Shown: positions 1 through 6,426, counted from the stretch's first letter. The stretch: 6,501 nt of DNA from Aurantimonadaceae bacterium (GCA_003232595.1 QIIJ01000151.1:1-6501); one strand, 5' to 3'. Translations and numbers: made by a program. Notes: a model not told the origin generated them from the sequence alone.

Positions 1-372
1 GCCCTTGCGGATACCGCCTGCGGGAAAAATCAGGATGCTGTTGCCGTTGCTCAAAACCTTGCTCATGATTTCGAATGTTTTTAATTTTTGCACCTCACGC
101 TTTTCCGGCGACCATTCTTTGGGACTGCTCATCGGGATGGTGCCAAACAGCACCATGGGATAGTGTTGCGCCCAGTGTTCATATTCCTTGAAGTATGCCG
201 TTGGCCTGATGCGCGAAACAGAATAAAGAGCAGATAATATCAGCGGCGGGTCATGGCGGCTGACGTGGTTAGCCAACACAATTGCGCCGTCAAGACCTTG
301 CATTTTTTCCTTGTTGGAACAGCTGACGTTATAAAATATGCTGCCGGAGTATTCTGCCAAAAATGCTATCAA
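1..372 (-). CDS. PlsC-type 1-acylglycerol-phosphate acyltransferase family protein (partial)
   Basis: This is the N-terminal part of a lysophospholipid-type acyltransferase; its C-terminus lies beyond base 1. Family members move an acyl group from acyl-CoA or acyl-ACP to a glycerolipid at the inner membrane. Two hallmarks are visible in one frame. NHVSRHD (bases 270-250) carries the catalytic HX4D. FPAGGIRKG (27-1) matches the acyl-acceptor block usually written FPEGTRS. Between them, YFKEYEHW and PMVLFGTIPM fit the middle block. The start is unclear. This frame is closed by TGA at 411-409 and offers only TTG at 372 or 360, or ATG at 303. ATG 303 would leave almost nothing before the HX4D block. 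I chose TTG 372 as the longest in-frame start, but no Shine-Dalgarno sequence precedes it. A better placed ATG at 412 is one base out of frame because of the A8 tract at 385-392. The family is secure; the exact substrate is unknown. Confidence 0.82.
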   Translation of the reverse strand, partial: MIAFLAEYSGSIFYNVSCSNKEKMQGLDGAIVLANHVSRHDPPLILSALYSVSRIRPTAYFKEYEHWAQHYPMVLFGTIPMSSPKEWSPEKREVQKLKTFEIMSKVLSNGNSILIFPAGGIRKG

Positions 373-444
373 TATATTTGATGCTTTTTTTTGCGGCAGT
401 TTTTTGGTTCATGCTTTAATTCCGGATTGATTAGAGACATCTAA

Positions 445-472
445 ACCATACGGTGCCAGTTGTCGGTGTCAA
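445..472 (-). promoter_or_regulatory. Candidate sigma-70-type promoter for the acyltransferase gene
   Basis: Read on the minus strand there is a perfect TTGACA (472-467), a 16-base spacer, and TATGGT (450-445) as a four-of-six -10 element. Transcription would begin near 438. That leaves a short leader with CCGGA placed before the ATG at 412, so the promoter supports 412 as the intended start. No rho-independent terminator is seen between the FecR gene end (556) and this promoter. This is a match by eye only. Confidence 0.45.
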
Positions 473-555
473 TTCATCTCGCTTTTACCGGCTATGGCAA
501 TGATGCAGCTATGATTCCGCAGCAACGTTGATTGGCAAATTCTATAGCTACATGA

Positions 556-1461
556 TTACAAACACTGTTGTGGAATTCCAGCCAGTGCAGCCGCTGACGT
601 TGCTGCCCCTGTGGCTGCAAAAAAACTGTTACAATTAATTATCGGGTCAGTCTGATTTGCTTGCGTTTCTCCTGTTGCTGGCTGGTCATTTGAGCCCATG
701 GGCGGAATCCGGAGCCTGCGTGATCCGTCATTGCTGTAAATTCCCGGCAAAGAACCGTCCTGTGATTTGCATCGTTTGCTGGAATCACTTTGTCCGGCGA
801 TGCATGCTGCACGGGCTCTCAGACCTGTGCCAACTCTGCCGGGAATTCCTGTCCCGGCAATCCGGTCCATGCTGTCAAGCAAAGCCATGTCTTCACTGAT
901 TCCAGGAACTACACGCAAGGTTGTCCCATCCGACAGGCAGGAAAAACCGGGCTTGGTGACGGTTTTAGTCTGGCCATTCACATTGCAGAACATTTGTCCT
1001 GATCGCAGGATCGATTTGGTTACGCCATCAGTGACAAGCGTGTCCAGAATTCCGCCGCGCACTCCGAGCACAATATGGGGTGTGGTGATCTGCATGGTGC
1101 CGGATTTGGATATCTGGCCACCATAAAACCGGACCAGGCCGCTTTTCATATTGACGCCGATCGAACCATTACCGCGACCGGGGGAATAGACGAACTCATC
1201 AATTGTCAATTGCGAATTAGGCCCGATTTTGGCGCTCGATTCGTCGTTGAATACGATCATGCCAAGGCCGGTCCGGTTGCTTGTCAACTGGTCACCCAGT
1301 GATATTTGGCTACCAACGGACACATCCCCTCCACCTGACTTTTTGATATTGGTTTGCAGCGCTGTAACCGCGCCAACAACATCCGCGCGAGAAGTTGAAA
1401 TGCCGATTGAAATCGCGATGGCAGCGATACCAAGTACCGCCAGAATTCGAGCTTTTTGCAT
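556..1461 (-). CDS. Secreted FecR-domain protein
   Basis: This is a 301-residue exported protein with a FecR domain. From ATG 1461 it has a Sec signal peptide (MQKAR, then a hydrophobic stretch to about residue 23, with likely cleavage after SRA at 26). The FecR domain spans roughly residues 45-145. It shows VGSQISLGD, SSAKIGPNSQL and the ending TTPHIVLGVRGG (126-137), which matches the typical TPxxxxGVRG of the family. There is no transmembrane segment or anti-sigma domain after the signal, so it is probably periplasmic or surface-associated and not a classical FecR sigma regulator. The C-terminal half has six cysteines (159, 175, 220, 231, 277, 300), suggesting disulfides. The gene lies 15 bases after the TPR/barrel gene and is almost certainly co-transcribed with it. 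A longer reading from TTG 1470 is unlikely, because the GGAG ribosome site directly abuts that TTG. The domain call is strong; the role is unknown. Confidence 0.88.
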   Translation of the reverse strand: MQKARILAVLGIAAIAISIGISTSRADVVGAVTALQTNIKKSGGGDVSVGSQISLGDQLTSNRTGLGMIVFNDESSAKIGPNSQLTIDEFVYSPGRGNGSIGVNMKSGLVRFYGGQISKSGTMQITTPHIVLGVRGGILDTLVTDGVTKSILRSGQMFCNVNGQTKTVTKPGFSCLSDGTTLRVVPGISEDMALLDSMDRIAGTGIPGRVGTGLRARAACIAGQSDSSKRCKSQDGSLPGIYSNDGSRRLRIPPMGSNDQPATGETQANQTDPIINCNSFFAATGAATSAAALAGIPQQCL

Positions 1462-1470
1462 TTGCTTCAA

Positions 1471-1474
1471 CTCC
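1471..1474 (-). promoter_or_regulatory. Ribosome binding site deciding the FecR gene start
   Basis: GGAG on the minus strand stands nine bases before ATG 1461 but touches TTG 1470 directly. Normal spacing therefore favours the ATG, which shortens the protein by three residues compared with the longest open frame. Confidence 0.7.
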
Positions 1475-1476
1475 AG

Positions 1477-2751
1477 TCAGCGGAAAGTGTAAGTGTAGCT
1501 CAATCCGACACCGAGGCTGGACTGATCGCGTGATGCGGTATTAAGGTCGAACTTCTGGTACCAGGCGTTGAGGTTGATGCGGTTTTGATCGTTAATCTCA
1601 AGTGCATGAGCCCACTTTAAGGTCCAGAAATTACCATCCAATGTCGTACCCGGTGTTGCGGACAAATCCGGCAATTTTACGCGGCCCGCACCAACTGTGA
1701 TGCGTTGGGTCCACACGGGACCATCCGGTTTTGACCATACCAGGCCGGCATAACTGATTTCGCCCTCGATAAAATTGCCAACAAATGTACCGCTGTTGGT
1801 ATAGTCAAACTGGCTGCGGATTGCGGCACCAATTGCATGTTTGCCGGAAATCCGGCGGGCGCCGCCAATTTCCGCACGCAAGCGATAGTCGGTAAATAGA
1901 AGATCGGATGTGCTCAGACTGGCATATCCGAAATTGGCAAAGACGGTCGAATCCACTGAAGGCCGTGTGGTAAATTTTGCCAGAACGCCATATTCCCGAA
2001 CGGCAAAGCCTTCCTGAAATCCGTAATAGTCGCCATAGGCACTTAAGTTCATCCGAAGGGATGCAATGCCTGAATCCGGGAGGCCTTTGTCCCATGCCAC
2101 AGCCACGCGCCCTGATGTTGCTGTGAATACGCCACCGGCACCACTGAGACTGAAATCGCCAAAAAGTCTCGATACCCGGGCGCGGGCTGTCAAGAGGATC
2201 GCATCATTGCCGGCGGTGTTTAAATCATGGCGCAAAATTGCGTATATTTCACCATAGGGATTAATGTCTGTGCGGTCGGCTATCAGCGCGGTCGGGGCAA
2301 AATCGGTGCGTACCACCTCTATCCCTGTGGTCAGCGAAACATAGCCGGTAGTGCCAGCCAAATCCCTGTCGATACGTTGAATAAGTTTCTCAGCCTCATC
2401 GCGCTTTTTCGGCTCGAGCGTGCCGATCAAAATTGCTGCGTTAACCTGCTGACGGGCAAGGTCATATGAGCCGACGTGATAATATAGCCGACCGGCAACC
2501 AGCCGCGCTTCCGCGTCGCGTGGATTGGAAATCAAATGCTGCTCAATGGTTGATAGTGCCTGGTCATATTGACCGGTATCAACAGCAATTTCAACAAACT
2601 GAGCAAGGGTGTTAGAATCGCCGGGATTGTTGAGCCGATTGGTAAATGCATCCTGATAGGGAGACGCAACAACAGGCAATGCCACAGCAAGGGAAACAGC
2701 CAGTCCAAATAACAGTTTTGCAATATTTCTTTTAAAAATCGGGCGGTTCAT
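1477..2751 (-). CDS. TPR-containing outer-membrane beta-barrel protein, Slam-like layout
   Basis: This is a 424-residue exported protein. Residues 1-29 form a signal peptide (basic MNRPIFKRN, hydrophobic core, cleavage near VVA-SPYQ). Residues about 49-110 hold two tetratricopeptide repeats (DTGQYDQALSTIEQHLISNP and AEARLVAGRLYYHVGSYDLA), followed by a charged helix at 113-131. From about 137 to the end the chain becomes a series of short amphipathic strands rich in Gly, Tyr, Phe and Thr, ending in LSYTYTFR. This is typical of an outer-membrane beta-barrel, and about 290 residues would allow roughly 14 strands. A periplasmic TPR domain before a barrel is the layout of Slam proteins, which move substrates to the cell surface, but homology to that family is not demonstrated here. 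The FecR gene follows 15 bases later. The ribosome site is weak (CTGGAT). A CtrA-like box lies 35 bases upstream. The TPR and barrel calls are good; the function is inference. Confidence 0.8.
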   Translation of the reverse strand: MNRPIFKRNIAKLLFGLAVSLAVALPVVASPYQDAFTNRLNNPGDSNTLAQFVEIAVDTGQYDQALSTIEQHLISNPRDAEARLVAGRLYYHVGSYDLARQQVNAAILIGTLEPKKRDEAEKLIQRIDRDLAGTTGYVSLTTGIEVVRTDFAPTALIADRTDINPYGEIYAILRHDLNTAGNDAILLTARARVSRLFGDFSLSGAGGVFTATSGRVAVAWDKGLPDSGIASLRMNLSAYGDYYGFQEGFAVREYGVLAKFTTRPSVDSTVFANFGYASLSTSDLLFTDYRLRAEIGGARRISGKHAIGAAIRSQFDYTNSGTFVGNFIEGEISYAGLVWSKPDGPVWTQRITVGAGRVKLPDLSATPGTTLDGNFWTLKWAHALEINDQNRINLNAWYQKFDLNTASRDQSSLGVGLSYTYTFR

Positions 2752-2785
2752 AATTCAATCCAGTTTATGCCCCAAAAAGCATTCC

Positions 2786-2801
2786 TTAATATATTCTTAA
2801 C
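2786..2801. promoter_or_regulatory. CtrA-type binding box
   Basis: The plus strand reads TTAA, then seven bases (TATATTC), then TTAAC. This is an exact match to the TTAA-N7-TTAAC consensus of the alphaproteobacterial cell-cycle regulator CtrA. It lies 35 bases upstream of the TPR/barrel ATG, and a weak -10-like CATAAA (2769-2764, minus strand) follows 16 bases downstream, where activated CtrA promoters usually place it. A further TTAAC half-site is at 2840-2844. Chance occurrence in AT-rich intergenic DNA cannot be excluded. Confidence 0.5.
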
Positions 2802-2910
2802 GGATTGAAAACCGAATTGGCGATTTATTCTGATGAGAGTTAACAGGTGTGTGAAAAATGTCATAAGTCAAATTCCGGGTGGAGTTGCGGTGAGATTTTG
2901 GAAACCCTGT

Positions 2911-2940
2911 TTGACAAGTGCTGCTACAACCCGCCATATT
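2911..2940 (+). promoter_or_regulatory. Sigma-70-type promoter of the MBL-fold gene and probable catabolic operon
   Basis: A perfect TTGACA (2911-2916) is followed after 18 bases by CATATT (2935-2940), which matches four of six -10 positions. Transcription would start near 2947, giving a leader of about 28 bases before ATG 2975. No terminator is seen before or after the MBL gene, so read-through toward the monooxygenase is possible. Confidence 0.55.
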
Positions 2941-2941
2941 G

Positions 2942-2955
2942 GTTTCACGTGCAAC
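2942..2955. promoter_or_regulatory. Palindromic operator candidate around CACGTG
   Basis: GTTTCACGTGCAAC is an imperfect palindrome in which six of seven base pairs match (only T2945/C2952 fails). It covers the predicted transcription start just after the -10 element, a usual place for a repressor site. No regulator gene is in the window, so the cognate protein is unknown. Confidence 0.35.
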
Positions 2956-2974
2956 GATAATGGCGGCTTGAATT

Positions 2975-3925
2975 ATGGCAAAGAAGTTTGCTTCCCAGGG
3001 TGATATGGCCGAAAAGAAGGTCTCGTTTACCGAGATTGGCAGGGGTTTGTGGGCCTTTACCGCCGAAGGTGATCCCAATACAGGGGTGATCATCGGCGAT
3101 GAAAGCGTGATGATTGTTGATGCGCAGGCAACCCCGCGCATGGCCGCCCAGGTGATTGAGAAAATACGCGGTGTAACTGACAAACCGATCAGGCATGTGG
3201 TGTTGTCACATTATCACGCGGTGCGGGTGTTGGGGGCTTCTGCCTACAATGCTTCTGAGGTCATTATGTCGGAAATGGCCCGCGCCATGGTGGTGGAGCG
3301 TGGGCAGGAGGACTGGGACAGCGAGTTCGAGCGCTTTCCACGGCTGTTTCAGGGGCACCAGTCTATCCCTGGCCTCACCTGGCCAACCACGACTTTCAAT
3401 AATCGCATGACCATCTATCTTGGCAAGCGCCGGGTGGATCTGATGTTTCTTGGTCGTGCCCACACAGCGGGCGATATTGTCGCTTATGTGGGAGATGAAA
3501 ATGTCATGTTCACCGGTGATATCGTTGAGTATAAATCGGCATGTTATTGCGGGGACGGCCACTTCAATGACTGGCCGGAAACGCTGGATAATATCCGCTA
3601 CTGGAACGTGGATGCCATTGCACCGGGGCGCGGTGATGCGCTTGTGGGTCGCAATATGGTCAATGCGGCGCTGGATTCAACCGAAGATTTTGTTCGTTCA
3701 ACCTATAATTCCGTGGCGCGGGTGGCGTTGGGAGGGGGCACATTGAAAGAGGCATGGGATGCCTGTCGCGCGGTCTGTGATCCGAAATTTGGTGATTATG
3801 CCATCTATGAACATTGCCTGCCGTTCAACGTATCACGCGCTTTTGACGAAGCCCGCGATATGGATACGCCGAAAATATGGACAGCGGAACGGGACAGGGA
3901 GATGTGGGAGGCTTTGCAGGGTTAG
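2975..3925 (+). CDS. MBL-fold (metallo-beta-lactamase superfamily) protein with degenerate metal site
   Basis: This is a 316-residue cytosolic protein of the metallo-beta-lactamase fold with no signal peptide. The usual pattern is recognisable: DESVMIVDAQ strand (42-51), VVLSHYHAVR (75-84), LGRAHTAGDIV (159-169), MFTGD (178-182) and APGRGD (216-221), then a helical C-terminal region. The canonical HxHxDH is here H79-Y-H81-A-V83-R84, so both second-site ligands are lost, and the PGHG histidine is R219. H79, H81, H163 and D182 remain. A CYCGDGH segment (190-196) lies next to the site. Activity may therefore need one metal, use other ligands, or be lost. The position ahead of an aromatic monooxygenase operon suggests a hydrolytic or accessory catabolic role (inference). 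GGCGG eight bases before ATG 2975 supports that start; ATG 3005, preceded by AGGGTGAT, is an alternative. The 3' end overlaps vapC by four bases. Confidence 0.88.
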   Translation: MAKKFASQGDMAEKKVSFTEIGRGLWAFTAEGDPNTGVIIGDESVMIVDAQATPRMAAQVIEKIRGVTDKPIRHVVLSHYHAVRVLGASAYNASEVIMSEMARAMVVERGQEDWDSEFERFPRLFQGHQSIPGLTWPTTTFNNRMTIYLGKRRVDLMFLGRAHTAGDIVAYVGDENVMFTGDIVEYKSACYCGDGHFNDWPETLDNIRYWNVDAIAPGRGDALVGRNMVNAALDSTEDFVRSTYNSVARVALGGGTLKEAWDACRAVCDPKFGDYAIYEHCLPFNVSRAFDEARDMDTPKIWTAERDREMWEALQG

Positions 3926-4302
3926 ATGGTTTTCACGTCATAGAGGGGAATGAATTTATCCATGGTCATGATCACAAGTTTTTCCTGCTGGGCCTGGGCG
4001 ATGAGCATGCGGTCGAAGGGGTCACCGTGATGGTGGGGCAAGTTGGAAACGGCGAGTGCGTGTTCTGGGAGAATTGTCAAGATGTTGATATTGCTGGAAT
4101 AAATCTGCTCCAGCAAGTCATTGGGCATCGGCAGCTTTTTGATCGATGCTTTGATAGCCATCTCCCAGATAGAAGCAACGCTTACAAAAAGATTGTTTGT
4201 GTTTTCCAAAATATCTCGATGATTTGTTTTCAACCGTTTAGAGCCGGTCATATTCCAGAGCAGGATGTGGGTGTCAATCAAATGGGCGATTCTTTCGCTC
4301 AC
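3922..4302 (-). CDS. vapC: VapC-family PIN-domain toxin ribonuclease
   Basis: This is a 126-residue PIN-domain protein, the usual length for VapC toxins, which are Mg-dependent endoribonucleases that cleave tRNA or rRNA and are held inactive by their antitoxin. The acidic active-site residues are all present in order: D10 in LIDTHILLW, E47 in SIWEMAIK, D94/D97 in GDPFDRMLIAQA and D115 in MTMDKF. The toxin therefore looks intact. It starts with GTG at 4302, whose bases overlap the antitoxin stop as GTGA, so translation is probably coupled. Its stop codon overlaps the convergent MBL gene stop by four bases, leaving no room for a terminator. Two sampled lines of the gene are about 38-40% GC, which hints at acquisition, though neighbouring genes also vary. 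The family call is strong; the RNA target cannot be read from sequence. Confidence 0.93.
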   Translation of the reverse strand: MSERIAHLIDTHILLWNMTGSKRLKTNHRDILENTNNLFVSVASIWEMAIKASIKKLPMPNDLLEQIYSSNINILTILPEHALAVSNLPHHHGDPFDRMLIAQAQQEKLVIMTMDKFIPLYDVKTI

Positions 4303-4523
4303 TTAATATATTCATCCCATTCGGGACCGAGTTCATCGAAGTCGTCCGGTACAATGAATTTACCTTTCCAAACACCATACAAGGACTTCTTTTTTGATGG
4401 TTTTTCTGCGGCAATCTTGACATATGGCTTGCCGTGTTTGGTGACATTGATCTCCTCACCCTTTGCTGCTCTTGCAAGGATTTGGGAAAGATTGGCCTTG
4501 ATTTCTGCAACGGTGACGTTCAT
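4299..4523 (-). CDS. Phd/YefM-type antitoxin of the VapC module
   Basis: This is a 74-residue antitoxin. Residues 1-38 have the Phd/YefM DNA-binding pattern: MNVTVAEIKANLSQILARAAKGEEINVTKHGKP in outline, with the usual N-terminal strand, the KANLSQIL helix, the GEE turn and the HGKPYVKI strand. A lysine-rich linker (KPSKKKS) leads to a C-terminal tail with W51 and acidic residues that probably wraps the VapC active site. It is the first gene of the operon, as in most type II systems, and overlaps vapC by four bases. The start is secure: GGAGG stands five bases before ATG 4523. It probably represses its own promoter together with VapC through the palindrome at 4536-4547. Confidence 0.92.
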   Translation of the reverse strand: MNVTVAEIKANLSQILARAAKGEEINVTKHGKPYVKIAAEKPSKKKSLYGVWKGKFIVPDDFDELGPEWDEYIK

Positions 4524-4535
4524 CGGAACCTCCAG

Positions 4536-4560
4536 TTATGGCCATAATATAGGCCATAAT
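4536..4560. promoter_or_regulatory. Toxin-antitoxin operator: perfect palindrome plus direct repeat
   Basis: TTATGGCCATAA (4536-4547) is a perfect 12-base palindrome. Its half GGCCATAAT (4540-4548) recurs as a direct repeat at 4552-4560, exactly 12 bases further, close to one helical turn. The array overlaps the -10 element and start of the antitoxin promoter, as expected for autorepression by a Phd-VapC complex. Confidence 0.65.
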
Positions 4561-4574
4561 TCCAAAATAATCAA
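4546..4574 (-). promoter_or_regulatory. Sigma-70-type promoter of the toxin-antitoxin operon
   Basis: On the minus strand TTGATT (4574-4569) is followed by a 17-base spacer and TATATT (4551-4546), five of six matches to the -10 consensus. The expected start near 4539 gives a leader of about 16 bases carrying GGAGG. The -10 lies between the two operator half-repeats. Confidence 0.6.
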
Positions 4575-4593
4575 GCAGGAAGTGGGATAGTTC

Positions 4594-6204
4594 GTGTCCA
4601 AAATCTTCGAAACTCCGCTTTATCCCTACGCCCGTTCACCTGATCAGGATGCAGCCCGTCCTGTTCGTCATCCGGTCGTTGTGGTTGGTGCCGGGCCGGT
4701 GGGCCTGGCAGCAGCGATTGAGTTTGCGATGAGCGATGTGCCGGTTGTGGTGCTTGATGAAAATGACCGGGTGTCGAGGGGATCACGCGCCATTTGTTTT
4801 GCCAAAAGACCGCTTGAAATTCTTGATCGGCTCGGCTGCGGTGACGAATTTGTTGACAAGGGAGTACAGTGGAACCTGGGCAAGGTGTTTGTCGATGTGC
4901 AGAAGATCTATGAATTTGATCTTCTGCCGGAGGACGGCCACAAGAGACCGGCCTTCATTAATCTGCAGCAATATTATTTCGAAGAATATTTGATCAACCG
5001 GGTGCGCCAGCTCCAGGACGAAGGCAGGCGGATAGACTTGCGCGGCAATAATAAAGTGGTTGGCGTTGACGCGCGCAGTGACAGCGTGGATATTTCGATC
5101 GAAACGCCTGAGGGGAAATACAAGATTGAAACCGATTGGCTGATTGCCTGTGACGGTGCCAATTCACCCATCCGCACCATGATGGGGCTGGCCTTTGGCG
5201 GGCGGGTGTTTGAAGACAATTTCCTTATTGCTGATACGATTATGGAGGCAAACTTCCCGGTTGAGCGCCGTTTCTGGTTCAATCCGCCGTTCAACCGCGG
5301 CCAGTCCGTTTTGCTGCACAGTCAGCCGGACAATGTATGGCGGATTGATTTCCAGCTTGGCTGGGATATCGACAAGGACGAGGAAGCGAAAGAGGAAAAC
5401 GTCCGCAAGCGCATTCATGCGATGCTTGGGGAGGAGGCACAATTCGAGCTTGAATGGGTATCGGTCTATACCTTCCAGTGCAGACGGATGGAGAAATTCC
5501 GCCATGGCCGGGTATTGTTTGCAGGCGATGCGGCCCATCAGGTTTCGCCCTTCGGCGCGCGCGGGGCCAATTCCGGCCTGCAGGATACCGACAACCTGAT
5601 CTGGAAACTCAAACTGGTGCTGGAGGGTAAAGCACCTGAAAGCCTGTTAGACAGTTACAATGATGAGCGGGTTTACGCAGCGGATGAAAATATATTGAAT
5701 TCAACCCGTTCGACGGACTTCATCACACCAAAATCCGAGATGAGCCGGATATTCCGCGATGCGGTGCTGGACCTTGCGCGTGACCATGAATTTGCCCGCC
5801 CGCTGGTCAATACCGGGCGATTGTCAGTGCCTGCGGTCTATGACGGTTCCGGCCTCAATGGCCCGGATGTGGATCAAATGCCCCGACGTACCAGGCCAGG
5901 ATCTTCTGCATGTGATGCGCCGGTCAATGATCGATGGCTGATGGATCGGCTTGGCGGCAGGTTTCAATTGCTGGCGATTGACTGCAATGTGCCTGAAAGT
6001 ATTGATGTTGACGGCGTCATTGTTGAGACTTTGGTTCTCGATAGCACTGATGATCCATCCGGCGCGTTGTCAAAACGGTATCTTGGTCATTGTGATTGTG
6101 CTGTTTATCTGATGCGGCCTGATCAACATGTTGCGGCACGATGGATGAAATTTGATGAAAGTGCCGTTTGCAAGGCAGTCAATTGTGCAACGGGCAGGGG
6201 ATAA
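4594..6204 (+). CDS. FAD-dependent aromatic monooxygenase, MhpA-like
   Basis: This is a 536-residue class A flavoprotein monooxygenase (FAD_binding_3 type), close in length to MhpA of about 550 residues. The family hydroxylates phenolic rings using NAD(P)H and oxygen. All three FAD fingerprints are present: VVGAGPVGL (GxGxxG at 32-37), the DG motif IACDGANSPIR (D187-G188) and the GD motif LFAGDAAHQVSPFGARG (G311-D312). The C-terminal part (about 440-530) fits the thioredoxin-like domain of phenol hydroxylase relatives, with AVYLMRPDQHVAARW near its end. The start is GTG 4594, preceded by GGGA at six bases and AGGAAG further up. The next gene follows after 15 bases. Upstream, a divergent toxin-antitoxin module separates it from the MBL gene. 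No strong promoter of its own is seen. The family is secure; the substrate is unknown, and the name MhpA should not be taken as 3-(3-hydroxyphenyl)propionate specificity. Confidence 0.92.
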   Translation: MSKIFETPLYPYARSPDQDAARPVRHPVVVVGAGPVGLAAAIEFAMSDVPVVVLDENDRVSRGSRAICFAKRPLEILDRLGCGDEFVDKGVQWNLGKVFVDVQKIYEFDLLPEDGHKRPAFINLQQYYFEEYLINRVRQLQDEGRRIDLRGNNKVVGVDARSDSVDISIETPEGKYKIETDWLIACDGANSPIRTMMGLAFGGRVFEDNFLIADTIMEANFPVERRFWFNPPFNRGQSVLLHSQPDNVWRIDFQLGWDIDKDEEAKEENVRKRIHAMLGEEAQFELEWVSVYTFQCRRMEKFRHGRVLFAGDAAHQVSPFGARGANSGLQDTDNLIWKLKLVLEGKAPESLLDSYNDERVYAADENILNSTRSTDFITPKSEMSRIFRDAVLDLARDHEFARPLVNTGRLSVPAVYDGSGLNGPDVDQMPRRTRPGSSACDAPVNDRWLMDRLGGRFQLLAIDCNVPESIDVDGVIVETLVLDSTDDPSGALSKRYLGHCDCAVYLMRPDQHVAARWMKFDESAVCKAVNCATGRG

Positions 6205-6219
6205 TACGGGATACAGGCC

Positions 6220-6417
6220 ATGGCAAAACTGAACTTATCGGCCAATATTGCAGATGCAGACGGTTTTTATGCCGAACTTCTTCTGGCCCATGAGGGGCTG
6301 GGCAAGAAAGAAAGTGATGCCCTGAATGCGCGGCTGATTTTGCTTCTGGCCAATCATATTGGCGATCGGAAAATTTTACGAAAAGCGCTTTCTGTTGCTG
6401 CAGGCAGCGGTAACTGA
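6220..6417 (+). CDS. DUF2783-like small protein
   Basis: This is a 65-residue cytosolic protein with no signal or membrane segment, predicted mostly helical. I recognise it as resembling the DUF2783 family: LNLSANIADADGFYAELLLAHEGL at the start (in outline), ESDALNARLILLLANHIGD in the middle and a short basic end. Proteins of this kind often stand directly after FAD-dependent aromatic monooxygenases, as here (15-base gap). A role as a small partner or stabiliser of the enzyme is therefore plausible, but not shown. A GGGA about eight bases before ATG 6220 can serve as ribosome site. The following gene starts 22 bases later with a strong ribosome site, so this is one operon. Confidence 0.75.
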   Translation: MAKLNLSANIADADGFYAELLLAHEGLGKKESDALNARLILLLANHIGDRKILRKALSVAAGSGN

Positions 6418-6426
6418 ACAACCAAC

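Noticed and set aside
438..440. ATG at 440 as acyltransferase start
   Set aside because: It is also out of frame (by one base the other way) and sits at or before the predicted transcription start.
413..555. Possible rho-independent terminator after the FecR gene
   Set aside because: The only symmetric element found is the short CAACGTTG (loop-free palindrome), with no GC-rich stem followed by a T run.
657..1492. Several plus-strand open frames opposite the FecR gene
   Set aside because: They are overlapping short frames antisense to a gene with a signal peptide and domain; their translations are cysteine- or proline-rich without family features.
2797..3183. Minus-strand open frame of 128 codons running through the intergenic region into the MBL gene
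   Set aside because: It is antisense to the MBL N-terminus and crosses the promoter and CtrA box; no recognisable protein features.
3206..3562. Minus-strand open frame of 118 codons opposite the MBL gene
   Set aside because: It is the mirror of a conserved coding frame and has no ribosome site or domain.
3877..4590. A 237-codon open frame on the plus strand across the whole toxin-antitoxin region
   Set aside because: It lies antisense to two clearly recognisable genes with intact motifs, begins inside the MBL gene, and its translation shows no domain pattern.
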